A stretch of DNA of 64,000 nucleotides from Cryptosporangium minutisporangium (GCF_039536245.1 NZ_BAAAYN010000006.1:62001-126000); one strand, 5' to 3'. Counted from the first letter of the stretch, positions 6,704 to 15,632 are shown. Made by a program: numbers and translations. Notes: generated by a model not told the origin, from the sequence alone.

Positions 6704-9430
6704 ATGGACGTGACGACGGAACTCATCGCCAATCCGCCCGTGGCTTCAGGGGACCAACCGGCTTCCGAGGACCACCCGGACAGTTCGTTGCTCGCCTCCA
6801 AGTTCGCGATACCGGCGGCCCCGCCGTTCATGGTTTCCCGACCGGCTCTGCTGGCCCGGGTGACCGAGGCGGTACGCGGCCCGGTCACGCTCGTCACCGG
6901 TCTGCCCGGAAGCGGCAAGACCCAACTGCTCGCGTCGTGGGTGCGGAATCGCGTCGTCGACTGGCCGATCGCCTGGATCACTCTCGAGGACGGCGACGAG
7001 CACGCGTCGACGTTCTGGACGTACGTCATGGAAGGGCTGCGCCGGGCCGGTGTGCCGGTACCGCTGCTCACCCCGGCGGCGCCGGGGGCGGCGGTCAGCC
7101 GTCCGACGCTCGGGCGGCTCGCCGCCGCGATCGAGGAGCATCCCAGCCCGGTCGTCCTCGTGCTGGACGGGGTGTCGCAGCTTCCCGGCCGGGACTGGGC
7201 CGACGGCCTCGATTTCCTGCTCACCCACACGCCGAAGCTGCGACTCGTCCTCACCGGCCGATGGGACCCGCCGCTTCCGCTCTACCGCTACCGGCTCGCC
7301 GGGGAGCTCCAGGCGCTGCGGACCGCGGATTTGGCGTTCACGGCGGCCGAGGCCGGGCGGCTGATGGAGCTGCACGGCGTCATGCTGGGGAAACGCGAAC
7401 TCGACGCGCTCCTCGAACACACCGAGGGCTGGGCGGCCGGAATCCGGTTCTGCGCCTGCGTACTGCAGGGCAGCGGCGACGCGGAGCGGCTGGTGTCGAC
7501 CATCTCCGGCGGGGAGTCGACCATCGCCGAGTACTTCATCGGAGAGGTGCTCCGGCTCCAGTCGCCGTTGGTGCGACAGTTCCTCCTGGAGACGAGCGTC
7601 CTGGACACCTTCACGCCGGAACTCGCCGCCGCGGTCACCGAACGGCCGGACGCGCACCGCATGCTCGCGACCCTCAGCCGGGAGAACGCGTTCATCCAGC
7701 CGGTCGCCGAGGGTTCGGACGTGTACCGGTACCACCGGCTCTTCGCCGAGTTGTTGCGGGCTCAGCTCGCGTGGACGGAGCCGGAGCAGGTGGCGGTCCT
7801 GCATGCCCGGGCCGCCGAGTGGCTGGCCGAGAACGGTGAGCTCGTCGAGGCGGTCGGTCACGCGATCCGGGCGGGCGACTGGAGCCGGGCAGCCGCGATG
7901 CTGATCGAGGGTTACGCGGTGGGCCGGCTCCTCATCGAGGGCAGCGCCGGACGGCTCGGCGGGCTCTTCGCCGAGATGCCGGACCACCTCGAGCATGCCG
8001 AGGCGGTGATGATCCGCGCCGCACTGGCCTACGGCGACGGTCGGCCCGCCCACGCCGCCGAGCAGCTGGCGTACGCCGGGGATTTGCTCAGCGCAGGGGG
8101 CAGCGACAGCGCCGACGGGCTCACGCTCACCTGCTTCGTCCTCCAGATCCTGCTGCTCGCGGACGGAACGGACGCGGCGCAGGTGGGGGAGTTGCTCCCG
8201 GTCGTGGACGCGTTCCTCGGCATCACCCCGAAGCACCTGCTCGCTCGGCATCCGGAACTGCGGGCGCTGCGGCTCGCGGCCGAGGGAAGGGCACTCAGCG
8301 GGACCGGCGCCGTCGATGCGGCTGCGGACGTTCTCGGCGCCGCCGCGGCGGCCGTTCCGATCGGTAGCGAGTCGCTGAAGATCAGCTGTCTGGGTCACCT
8401 CGCGCTGATCGAGGCCTACCGGGGCCACCTGTCCCGCGCCGAGAGCGCGGCCCTGCAAGCCCTCGACCTGGCCGGTCAGTGCGGCCTGAGAGGACTTGAT
8501 CTCGGGCGCTGGCCGGCCGCCGCGGAGGTCGCGCTCGCCTGGGTAGCGCTCGAACGGTACGACATCGACGCCGCTGACCGGCACCTTCGCGCCGCGCAGC
8601 CGCTGTGTCAATCCGACGCCGACGCGCTCCCTGCTGCGGCGTACGCCCTCGTGAGGGCCCGCCGACTGCAGACCCGGGGAGATGTGCGGACGGCGATGGA
8701 CGTCCTGCGCGCCGGCGTCGAGAGTGGCCTGACTCCGCCGACCTGGCTGGGCCGGGAGATCGTGCTCAGCCGGGTCGGCATGTCGATCGCGGTCGGACAC
8801 CCGGACGAGCCGGCGGTCGAATCGTTCGACCGGTTCCCCGATCCGCACGCGCCCGAGGTGGAAGTCGTGCGTGCGGCACTCCTGCTCCTGCGGGGCGAGC
8901 GGCGGCAGGCGCACGAGATCGCGCGGACCGTCGCCGACGCGGCCGGGGTCTCGGTGCCGGTCTCCCTGGATGCCTGGCTCTTGCTGGCGACCATCGCCGC
9001 GAGTCAGGACGACGCGCCGGGTGCTCGCGAGGCGGTGCGCAGGGCGATGCGCGTCGCCGGGCCCGAGTCGTACCGCCGGCCGTTCCATCAGGTCTGGGGT
9101 GGGCTGCGCCGGGTGCTGCGCGACGACGAGCGGCTCATCCTGGGCAACCGTCCACTCGGAACCGAGCCGACACCGAGCCGCCTGGCGCCGGCCGATCCGG
9201 CACGTACCGATCCGGCGAACGCCGAACCGATGATCGTCGAGGCGCTGAGCAAGCGGGAGCTCGACGTCCTTCGGGGGATGGCGGAGATGCTGCCGACCGA
9301 AGAGATCGCGGCGACCATGTACATCTCGGTGAACACGGTCAAGACGCACGTGCGGAGCATCCTCCGCAAGCTGTCCGCCTCTCGGCGCAACGAGGCGGTA
9401 CGGCGGGCCCGTGCACTCAACCTGATCTGA
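6704..9430 (+). CDS. Large LuxR-family (MalT/LAL-type) ATPase regulator
   Basis: A 908-residue regulator. After a short N-terminus, an NTPase domain opens with KFAIPAAPPFMVSRPALL; Walker A GLPGSGKT is at about residues 66-73 and a Walker B-like PVVLVLDGV near 150. A long helical TPR-like middle follows, and a C-terminal LuxR helix-turn-helix with LSKRELDVLRGMAE and ISVNTVKTHVRSILRKL closes it (about 848-908). Such proteins bind ATP and an inducer, oligomerise and activate promoters. I took ATG 6704 (GAAGGGA just upstream) over an earlier in-frame start at 6644. It sits in the middle of genes carrying the 17-bp palindrome, so it is the best candidate to control them, though that is inference. 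Confidence 0.92.
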   Translation: MDVTTELIANPPVASGDQPASEDHPDSSLLASKFAIPAAPPFMVSRPALLARVTEAVRGPVTLVTGLPGSGKTQLLASWVRNRVVDWPIAWITLEDGDEHASTFWTYVMEGLRRAGVPVPLLTPAAPGAAVSRPTLGRLAAAIEEHPSPVVLVLDGVSQLPGRDWADGLDFLLTHTPKLRLVLTGRWDPPLPLYRYRLAGELQALRTADLAFTAAEAGRLMELHGVMLGKRELDALLEHTEGWAAGIRFCACVLQGSGDAERLVSTISGGESTIAEYFIGEVLRLQSPLVRQFLLETSVLDTFTPELAAAVTERPDAHRMLATLSRENAFIQPVAEGSDVYRYHRLFAELLRAQLAWTEPEQVAVLHARAAEWLAENGELVEAVGHAIRAGDWSRAAAMLIEGYAVGRLLIEGSAGRLGGLFAEMPDHLEHAEAVMIRAALAYGDGRPAHAAEQLAYAGDLLSAGGSDSADGLTLTCFVLQILLLADGTDAAQVGELLPVVDAFLGITPKHLLARHPELRALRLAAEGRALSGTGAVDAAADVLGAAAAAVPIGSESLKISCLGHLALIEAYRGHLSRAESAALQALDLAGQCGLRGLDLGRWPAAAEVALAWVALERYDIDAADRHLRAAQPLCQSDADALPAAAYALVRARRLQTRGDVRTAMDVLRAGVESGLTPPTWLGREIVLSRVGMSIAVGHPDEPAVESFDRFPDPHAPEVEVVRAALLLLRGERRQAHEIARTVADAAGVSVPVSLDAWLLLATIAASQDDAPGAREAVRRAMRVAGPESYRRPFHQVWGGLRRVLRDDERLILGNRPLGTEPTPSRLAPADPARTDPANAEPMIVEALSKRELDVLRGMAEMLPTEEIAATMYISVNTVKTHVRSILRKLSASRRNEAVRRARALNLI

Positions 9431-9443
9431 GGTCGGTGCCGGG

Positions 9444-9959
9444 TCAGTGCAGCAGCGTCTTGAGCGCGATGAAAGCCGCGCCGAAGAGGCCGGCGGTCAC
9501 CGCGGAGGCGAGCCGTTCCATCGGGCTGAGCCGACCGTTCACGCCGATCCGCCAACCCGCGAAACAGAGCAGAACGGTGGTGCAGGTCAGCGAGGCGATC
9601 TCCGCGACGATCAGCCGGGCCCCGGCCAGCCTGGCGACGAGCAGGACCAGGAGGGGCAGGCCGGAGGCGGTCACGAGCTCCCATCCGCTGGTGAGCTGCC
9701 GGCGGACGGTGCGCCAGGCCGGCCGGTGCCCCGCGTGGATGCGTTCGGCCACGATGCGGGCGTAGCGTTCGGCCGCCCAATAGATCACGAGCGTGCCCAG
9801 GACGGCCAGGGCCACGGCCGCGGCCCGCGCCGCGTGGGAGGCGACCAGCACCGCGGCCCCGACGATCAGGCCGTAGATCCCGGCCGCCGTCGCCTCCTCC
9901 GACTCGTGCGTGAGACGTACCCAGAGGGAGCGGCGGGGCCGGGAATCCGCGTCGGTCAT
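9444..9959 (-). CDS. Integral membrane protein, function unknown
   Basis: A 171-residue protein with about five hydrophobic segments (near 27-45, 48-62, 98-112, 118-135 and 150-168) and a basic loop containing AERIHAGHRPAWRTVRRQL. I recognise no family. It starts 23 bp after the stop of the DUF1269-like gene and is probably co-transcribed with it. It runs convergently toward the LuxR gene, with only 13 bp between the stops. Confidence 0.7.
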   Translation of the reverse strand: MTDADSRPRRSLWVRLTHESEEATAAGIYGLIVGAAVLVASHAARAAAVALAVLGTLVIYWAAERYARIVAERIHAGHRPAWRTVRRQLTSGWELVTASGLPLLVLLVARLAGARLIVAEIASLTCTTVLLCFAGWRIGVNGRLSPMERLASAVTAGLFGAAFIALKTLLH

Positions 9960-9982
9960 GCGCGGTAAACCTTTCGCCGCTT

Positions 9983-10480
9983 CTACGACCGCTGTTCCGG
10001 GCCGTGCAGGGCGTCCTGGAGCTCAGCCTCGGCGTCCTTGGACAACGAGGACTTGAGCACGGTGCCGCCGTACCGGCTGAGTGCCTCGACGGCCCGGTCC
10101 GGGGTGACCTTCTCGACGACCAGGAACAGGGCCGACGTACCGGGCTGGAGCATGTCCCGCACCTGCTCCTCGAACTGCTTGCTGACCGCGTTCTTGGTCA
10201 GCTTGCCGGTGAGTGCACCGAGCCCGGCACCGACCGCCATGCCCAGCACAGGGATGAAAAAGAGGATACCGAAGAAGAATCCCCAGAACATGCCCCAGCT
10301 GGTGCCGGTGCGTACCTCCTGATGACTGGTGGTGACGTGGAACTTGCCCTCCTTGTCGCGGATGATCGCTGCGATCGCGTCGGGCTGGATGATGAGGTCT
10401 TTGCTGAGCCGATGCGCCTCCAGTGCCGCAGCTGTCGCGGTGGTCTCGTCCGGATAGCCGATGGCGACAAGTGTTGCCAT
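9983..10480 (-). CDS. DUF1269-type stress membrane protein
   Basis: A 165-residue protein starting MATLVAIGYPDETTATAA, with a ferredoxin-like N-terminal domain, a central Gly-rich membrane hairpin (about 65-98, MFWGFFFGILFFIPVLGMAV) and a C-terminal domain with a VVEKVTPDRAVEAL strand-helix. This layout is that of DUF1269 family proteins, common in actinobacterial stress clusters; the role is unknown. GGAAGGG lies about ten bases before the ATG. A palindrome copy lies 70 bp upstream, and a 23-bp gap separates it from the following membrane gene. Confidence 0.85.
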   Translation of the reverse strand: MATLVAIGYPDETTATAAALEAHRLSKDLIIQPDAIAAIIRDKEGKFHVTTSHQEVRTGTSWGMFWGFFFGILFFIPVLGMAVGAGLGALTGKLTKNAVSKQFEEQVRDMLQPGTSALFLVVEKVTPDRAVEALSRYGGTVLKSSLSKDAEAELQDALHGPEQRS

Positions 10481-10550
10481 GATCCAGGGCCCTTCCCTTC
10501 AGTTCTCGTGCGTCGTGCCCCAAGTCCACCCGTGCCGGGTCGGCACGTCG

Positions 10551-10567
10551 TCACCCCCACCGGATGA
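10551..10567. promoter_or_regulatory. 17-bp palindrome, copy 5 (before DUF1269 gene)
   Basis: TCACCC-N5-GGATGA, 70 bp upstream of the leftward DUF1269-type gene. Copy 6 lies 53 bp away and faces the rightward gene, repeating the two-copy arrangement seen at 3405/3471. Confidence 0.6.
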
Positions 10568-10620
10568 GGCGCAGCCCGGTCGGGCGACCGCCGGCGTCGG
10601 TCACGATGCGGCGTCCGGGC

Positions 10621-10637
10621 TCATCCCCGCGGGATGA
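10621..10637. promoter_or_regulatory. 17-bp palindrome, copy 6 (before the 10737 gene)
   Basis: TCATCCCCGCGGGATGA. This is the most symmetric copy: the arms can be read as 7 bp (TCATCCC/GGGATGA) around CGC. It lies 99 bp before ATG 10737. Confidence 0.65.
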
Positions 10638-10736
10638 CGTGCCCCCGGTGCGATCGGCACAGGCTTAGGCCGGCGGGATCGATCTCCGGGCCGCACTACC
10701 CGGAGGTCGGACGTGGCGGGCGGAGGGAGTGCATCG

Positions 10737-10961
10737 ATGCCTGAGGCGACATATCAGCTCAGGGTCTCCGGGGTGATTCCCCCTGAACTACTGGCTGAGC
10801 TGCGCGACCTCACGGTCAGCGTGGAGCCGCCGGAGACCGTGCTACACGGATCGCTGCCGGACCAGTCGGCCGTAGTGGGACTCATCGCCCGGATCCACGG
10901 CCTCGGGCTGCACCTCGTCGAGGTGCGGCGGCTTCACCCGGACGACGGCCCGGACCAGTGA
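10737..10961 (+). CDS. Small protein, paralogue-like to the 6242 gene
   Basis: A 74-residue soluble protein, MPEATYQLRVSGVIPPELL at the start, matching the 76-residue product of 6242-6472 along its length. The start ATG 10737 has GGAGGGAG eight bases upstream and makes the two N-termini line up; GTG 10713 (GGAGG six bases upstream) is a possible alternative that would add eight residues. Function unknown. It lies between palindrome copies 6 and 7. Confidence 0.72.
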   Translation: MPEATYQLRVSGVIPPELLAELRDLTVSVEPPETVLHGSLPDQSAVVGLIARIHGLGLHLVEVRRLHPDDGPDQ

Positions 10962-10988
10962 CCGGCTCCGTCTCACTTCCCCCCGCGT

Positions 10989-11005
10989 TCGCCCGCCGGG
11001 GATGA
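10989..11005. promoter_or_regulatory. 17-bp palindrome, copy 7 (before the HdeD-like gene)
   Basis: TCGCCC-N5-GGATGA, only 37 bp before ATG 11043, with AAGGAGAG in between. The short spacing suggests a very short leader or that this copy overlaps the promoter itself. Confidence 0.55.
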
Positions 11006-11042
11006 CGCATTCGAGCCGGTCTCGGCTGACAAGGAGAGAGTG

Positions 11043-11624
11043 ATGACGTACGACACCGAGCACCGTGCCGACCGCATCAGCGGAAACTCGGCGGATAGCT
11101 TCCGCGCCTGGAACTGGGTGCAGTTGGCCGCGGGCATCGTGACGATCGTCCTCGGCATCGTCGCGTTCGCCTGGCCCGACGCGACGTTGCGCGTGGTCGC
11201 GTTCCTGTTCGGCCTCAACTTGCTGGCGACCGGGGTGTCGCGGACCGCGCTGATGTTCTTCACCACGGGGACACCGCTGCTGCACCGGATACTCGGCATC
11301 ATCTTCGGCGTCTTCGTCGCCATCGTCGGCATCCTCTGCATGCGCAACGTCACCGGCTCCCTGGCGCTGCTGCTGGTGATCGTCGCGATCGGTTGGCTAC
11401 TCGACGGGCTCGCTGCCATCGTTCTCGCGGTCGGCTCCGGTGGGCCGGCCAAGGGCTGGCGGATCGCTCTGGGCGTGGGTGCCATGATCGCCTCGATCGC
11501 GCTGCTGGTCTGGCCCGGGCTGAGCCTGACCGCGTTCCTCTACATCGGCGCGACGACGCTGATCGTCCTCGGTGTCGGCCTGACGTACGTCGCGATCGCC
11601 GCCCTGCGTACTCGCCCCGCCTGA
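11043..11624 (+). CDS. HdeD family (DUF308) membrane protein
   Basis: A 193-residue protein with six predicted membrane helices in three pairs, starting after about residue 20 (WNWVQLAAGIVTIVLGIVAF) and containing the repeated GILxM/WPGLSLTA motif of the HdeD/DUF308 family. In E. coli HdeD is linked to acid resistance; in actinobacteria the family is widespread and mostly uncharacterised. AAGGAG lies just before the start; I used ATG 11043 rather than the adjoining GTG 11040. Palindrome copy 7 directly precedes it. Confidence 0.88.
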   Translation: MTYDTEHRADRISGNSADSFRAWNWVQLAAGIVTIVLGIVAFAWPDATLRVVAFLFGLNLLATGVSRTALMFFTTGTPLLHRILGIIFGVFVAIVGILCMRNVTGSLALLLVIVAIGWLLDGLAAIVLAVGSGGPAKGWRIALGVGAMIASIALLVWPGLSLTAFLYIGATTLIVLGVGLTYVAIAALRTRPA

Positions 11625-11664
11625 GACACCTGCGCGGCGGACGCCCAGGCCGGAGCCATCGGCC

Positions 11665-12981
11665 TCAGGCAGCACAGCCGGGGGAGGCGAGCAGGTTCAG
11701 GTCGACCGTCTGGGCCATCGCTCGGTACCCGGCCGGGCTGGGGTGCAGGTTGTCGACGGAGGCGTACTCCGCGCGCAGCACGGAGGGGTTCGACGGGTCG
11801 CGCAGCGCGAGATCGAAGTCGACCACACCGTCGGCGAGATCCTGTTGCCGGATCCAGGTGTTGACCTGCTGCCGGTTCCGTTCGCTGTCGGGCGCGAGAA
11901 GGGTGCCGTCGATCAGGGCGTTGGACGCGGGCAGGATGGTGCCGAGCCAGACCTTCACCCCGGCAGCGTGTGCCTGGTCGACCAGGGTGGTGAGCCCCGC
12001 GATCAGGCTGACGGCGGAGCTCCGGGTCAGACCGAGGTCGTTGATTCCTTCGAGGAGCAGGACGCCGGTGACGCCGGGATGCGCCAGAGCGTCCTGACCG
12101 AAGCGCTTCACTCCGCTCGGCCCCAGCATCAGCGGCGTGCCGTCGGTGAGCAGCATGTTGCTGCCGATCCCCGCGTTGACGATCGAGATCGGTGCCCCGG
12201 CGTCGAGAAGACGGCGTTGGAGGAAGTCCGGATACCGCTGGTCGGTGTCGGCGACGGACTTGTCCGCGGGGATGCTCAGCGGGCTTCCTCCAACGAAGCC
12301 GTCGGTGATCGAGTCACCGAACGCGACGACCGCGTGGGTGGAGGTCGGGGCCTCGACGTCGAGGCCCCCGAGGTAGAGCCAGCTACCCGTTCGGGTCGTG
12401 AACGGCGCGCCGCTGGTCTCGGCGGTCCGGTCGCCGCTCAGCGCCGGGGTGAGGTACGACGTGGCGTTGGCGTTCCAGTGCTTGGTGACCGACTCGGCGC
12501 GGCCCGGGACGTACATGCTGACCGCGAGGTGGTCGAAAGCGGCGAAGGTGAACTGCGTGGCGTCGCTGACGAGATCGGATCCCGCCGGGACCGTCACGCT
12601 GGTCTTGCCGCCGAACAGGACCGGAGTAGCAGCCCCGATCGCGGCGCCGCGTTGCTGTTTCGCCACCGTCACCCGGCCGAACGTCACCGGCGACGAGCCG
12701 AACCGGTTCGTGAGCCGGATCCGCAGCGTCGAACCACCCAGGTGCGGGCTGATCATCATCCGCAGCGTCTGGCGTGTGACGCTCGTCGGTGCGGGACCGC
12801 CGCTGGCGTCCACTGGCACCAGCGCGTCGGTGGGGCTGGCCGCCCAACTGGCGACCCAGCCGCTGCCCGTGCACGCCGCCGAGGCGGCGGTACCCGGAGA
12901 GACGAACAACGTTCCGAGGAGGAGCACGGCCGTGAGTGCGGCCCCACCGTGACTGCGGCGGAGCTTTCGCCTACGCGACAT
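11665..12981 (-). CDS. Secreted SGNH/GDSL-type hydrolase
   Basis: A 438-residue exported esterase-like protein. The N-terminus has a Sec signal (MSRRRKLRRSHGG, hydrophobic core, cleavage near AASA-AC at about 33-35). An N-terminal beta-rich domain (about 38-205) precedes the catalytic SGNH domain with VVAFGDSITDG (Ser near 220), a Gly in NAGIGSNM, the GIND block (Asn), and the C-terminal NLHPSPAGY carrying the catalytic Asp/His area (His about 413). AAAGGAG lies seven bases before ATG 12981. Likely acts outside the cell on esters or polysaccharide acetyl groups; the substrate is unknown. Confidence 0.92.
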   Translation of the reverse strand: MSRRRKLRRSHGGAALTAVLLLGTLFVSPGTAASAACTGSGWVASWAASPTDALVPVDASGGPAPTSVTRQTLRMMISPHLGGSTLRIRLTNRFGSSPVTFGRVTVAKQQRGAAIGAATPVLFGGKTSVTVPAGSDLVSDATQFTFAAFDHLAVSMYVPGRAESVTKHWNANATSYLTPALSGDRTAETSGAPFTTRTGSWLYLGGLDVEAPTSTHAVVAFGDSITDGFVGGSPLSIPADKSVADTDQRYPDFLQRRLLDAGAPISIVNAGIGSNMLLTDGTPLMLGPSGVKRFGQDALAHPGVTGVLLLEGINDLGLTRSSAVSLIAGLTTLVDQAHAAGVKVWLGTILPASNALIDGTLLAPDSERNRQQVNTWIRQQDLADGVVDFDLALRDPSNPSVLRAEYASVDNLHPSPAGYRAMAQTVDLNLLASPGCAA

Positions 12982-13076
12982 CTGCGTCTCCTTTGATCCC
13001 AGCGTCGTCCGGCCAGGCACAGGGTAGGGAGATGAAACGAGACAAAAAACCACCCGCGAATCTCGTTGGTGCGCGG

Positions 13077-14273
13077 TCACCCGTCGCGAAGCGTCGGCTT
13101 GCGCCGCCGCAGGAGTTGCCGGACCCGGAGCGCCATCTCCAGCTCCAGGCGGTGCGCCGGGTCGCGCAGCGCTTCCTCGCCCAGGACCGCGCGAGCCTGG
13201 CGAATGCGGTGGTGCACGGTCTGCGGGTGGACGCCGAGCCGGGCTGCTGCCGACGCGACCCGTCCGCCGCAGTTCAGCCAGACGAGCACGGTGTCGACCA
13301 TCCGGTCCTGCTGCTTCGCGGTGAGGCGGGCCAACGGACGCAGGTGCCGATCGACGAGCGGACCGAGCACCGCCTCGTCGCGGAGGAGCAGCACGGCGTC
13401 GAGGTGGTCGGTCGAACGAACGGCGGTGCCGGGCGGCGGCGGAGGCAGTATGCCGCGACGGACCAGCTCCAGGCAGTTCCGCGCCACCCGCAACGACGAG
13501 CGCAGGTTCGCCACCGGTACGGCCGGACCGGCGATCACCAGCCACGAGGGTGGTACCCACCCTCCGGCGTCCGCGGCGCGTTCGGCGGCGTGGGCGCCCG
13601 GCACCACCAGGAAGGCGTCGTCGGTCGGACCACTCAGGACGTCCGGCGGTACGACCGGTTCGTCGGACGGGGCACCGCGGCGGTCGAACGCGACGCCCGC
13701 CGCGGTCTCCGGAATCGGCCAGCGTGCTGCCCGCGCTGCATCGGCCAGCGCGTCGGACGGGGCGTCCGACACGCTGAACAGCAGGTACAACAGACGATTG
13801 CGGGCGCGCACCAGCGGCTCGCCGGCGAGCGCCTGCGCGGAGGCGTAGCCGTCGGCGGCCCAATGGGCGACCTCGCAGGCGTGTGCCAGGACGGCGTCGC
13901 CCAGCCAGTAGACCGCGGGCAGCGGAGTTCCGAGGGTCTGCCCGAGGTCGGTCCAGCGGCGCCAGGACAGCCGGGCGCCGATCCAGTAAGCCGCGTGCAT
14001 GGCGTCGGCGCTCCGGCCGATCCGCTGTTCGCCCCGCCCGACTCGCCGCGACGCCTCGATGACGTCGCAGGCGTGCGCCGGATCGGCGAGGTGCCCGAGA
14101 AAGTCCCCGAGCGTGTGCATCACGACGCGCCGGAGCTCGTCCCGCTGCCAGGTGTCCGCCCCCGACGCGTAGCCCGGGACGGTGGTTTCGATCCCCCAGG
14201 CGATCGCGTCGGCCAGCGCGGGTAAGTCGTCGCGCATCGACGAGGTGAGTACGTCGGGGACTCTGGGTGTCAC
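13077..14273 (-). CDS. PucR-family transcriptional regulator
   Basis: A 398-residue regulator. The N-terminal helical half (about 1-230, with ASRRVGRGEQRIGRSADAMHAAY) resembles the RsbRD-like domain of actinobacterial PucR proteins, and the C-terminus has a HTH_30 helix-turn-helix: LVWLNCGGRVASAAARLGVH and QTVHHRIRQARAVLG. The GTG start overlaps the P450 stop (GTGA), so it is the second gene of a P450-regulator operon. The N-terminal extension in the longer frame is out-of-frame P450 sequence and was dropped. Probably controls its own operon. Confidence 0.88.
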   Translation of the reverse strand: MTPRVPDVLTSSMRDDLPALADAIAWGIETTVPGYASGADTWQRDELRRVVMHTLGDFLGHLADPAHACDVIEASRRVGRGEQRIGRSADAMHAAYWIGARLSWRRWTDLGQTLGTPLPAVYWLGDAVLAHACEVAHWAADGYASAQALAGEPLVRARNRLLYLLFSVSDAPSDALADAARAARWPIPETAAGVAFDRRGAPSDEPVVPPDVLSGPTDDAFLVVPGAHAAERAADAGGWVPPSWLVIAGPAVPVANLRSSLRVARNCLELVRRGILPPPPPGTAVRSTDHLDAVLLLRDEAVLGPLVDRHLRPLARLTAKQQDRMVDTVLVWLNCGGRVASAAARLGVHPQTVHHRIRQARAVLGEEALRDPAHRLELEMALRVRQLLRRRKPTLRDG

Positions 14274-15469
14274 GGCAGGCGGATCGGCAGTGTCTCCCAG
14301 CCGCGCACGGTCGACGTGGGAGACATTCTGGCTGCCGACAGATCCACGTCCCAGGTCGGGAACCGCTTCAACATCTCCTCGAGGACGACCCGCCCCTCCA
14401 GCCGGGCCAGTGCGTTGCCCAGGCAGAAGTGGATGCCACCGCCGAACGAGAGGTGCGCGACCTTGCGCCGGATGTCGAACGTATCCGGGTTCTCGTAACG
14501 CCGCTCGTCGCGGTTGGCTGCCGCCAGGATCGCCATCAGGACGCTGCCGCGCGGAACCGTGGTGCCGTACCACTCGACGTCGCGGGTGACGTAGCGGCAG
14601 AAGAACGGGCCCGGCGGTTCCAGCCGCAGGATCTCCTCGATCGCGCCCGGGATGAGCGAGTGGTCGGCGACCAGCTCGCGTCGTTGTTCGGGGTGCTCGG
14701 CGAGGAGCTTCGTCGCCCAGCCGATCAAGCGTCCGGTCGTCTCGTTGCCGGCGCCGGCGAGCACGGTGACGTAGGTGACGATCTCCTGCCGGGCGAGCCG
14801 CCGGACGGTGCCGGTCTCGTCCTCGATCTCGGCTTGCAGGAGCTGGCTGATGATGTCGTCGGACAGGTGGTCGGCCCGCCAGTCGACGTACTGCGTGAAC
14901 GCCTCACCGTCCACCAGCAATTGGTCCTGGCTCATCGGCTTTCCCGGCTCGGTGCGCAGCGACTCGTCGACCGCGTCGCGCACCGCCTCCTGCTCGGACT
15001 CCGGAATGCCGAGCAACATGCCGATCGCGCGCATCGGCACTTGGGCCCCGAGGTCGGCGATGACGTCGAAACCGCCGGAGCCGACCAGCGGGTCGAGCGC
15101 GCGCACGCAGAAGTCTCGAATCTCCGGTTCGAGCGCGGCGATCCGCTTCGGGGTGAAGATCCGGGACAGGATCCGGCGGTGGATCGGGTGGATCGGGGGG
15201 TCCTCGAAGATGAGCACGCCGGGCGGGTACTCGATATCGGCCTGGATGAGCTCCAGGATGTCGCCCTTCGCGCTGCTGTAGGTCGTGTGGTCCTGCAGGA
15301 CCGCCGACACGTCGTCGTACCGGCTGAGCGCGAAGAAGTCGTGCGTGTCGTTGCGGTAGAGCGGCGCTTCGTTGCGCAGTCGCGCGAAGACCGGATACGG
15401 GTCGGCGACGATCTCGTGGTCGTACGGGTCGAAGTGGACCTGGTTGGTGCCGGTGGTGCTCGCGGTCAT
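14270..15469 (-). CDS. Cytochrome P450 monooxygenase
   Basis: A 399-residue class I soluble P450. Visible motifs: I-helix AGAGNETT, K-helix EEILRLEP (ExxR), and the haem loop FGGGIHFCLGNALARLE with Cys about 349. It starts FDPYDHEIVADPYPVFARLR, as do many actinobacterial CYPs acting on terpenoids or sterol-like substrates. ATG 15469 with GAGGAG five bases upstream was chosen over GTG 15475. No dedicated ferredoxin is adjacent, so it must borrow redox partners. Co-transcribed with the PucR regulator downstream. Substrate unknown. Confidence 0.95.
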   Translation of the reverse strand: MTASTTGTNQVHFDPYDHEIVADPYPVFARLRNEAPLYRNDTHDFFALSRYDDVSAVLQDHTTYSSAKGDILELIQADIEYPPGVLIFEDPPIHPIHRRILSRIFTPKRIAALEPEIRDFCVRALDPLVGSGGFDVIADLGAQVPMRAIGMLLGIPESEQEAVRDAVDESLRTEPGKPMSQDQLLVDGEAFTQYVDWRADHLSDDIISQLLQAEIEDETGTVRRLARQEIVTYVTVLAGAGNETTGRLIGWATKLLAEHPEQRRELVADHSLIPGAIEEILRLEPPGPFFCRYVTRDVEWYGTTVPRGSVLMAILAAANRDERRYENPDTFDIRRKVAHLSFGGGIHFCLGNALARLEGRVVLEEMLKRFPTWDVDLSAARMSPTSTVRGWETLPIRLP

Positions 15470-15616
15470 GACCACTCCTCGGTGAGCGCGGGTGTCATCA
15501 CTGGGGCCTCCGAGGAGCGCCCGAACCCGGGATTTCTCCTACAGGTGTCCGACATCCTGGCACGCGCTCGGGGGGCCCGCAATAGACCAATCCCGGACAA
15601 CCCGGGTTTTCTATAG

Positions 15617-15632
15617 ATAGTTCGTTAACTAT
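15617..15632. promoter_or_regulatory. Palindrome in an AT-rich divergent region
   Basis: The 305-bp gap between the P450 (leftward) and DUF3068 (rightward) genes has no gene that I can support. Within it, ATAGTT-N4-AACTAT is a perfect 6+6 inverted repeat, preceded by CTATAGATAG and followed by TTGAC, in a locally AT-rich patch that stands out in this genome. It is probably a promoter with an operator; the size suits a TetR or MarR-type dimer. Confidence 0.45.

Noticed and set aside
11621-11670. GCCTGAG...CTCAGGC between HdeD-like and SGNH genes as a terminator
   Set aside because: The arms are 36 bp apart and overlap stop codons on both sides; too loose to support.
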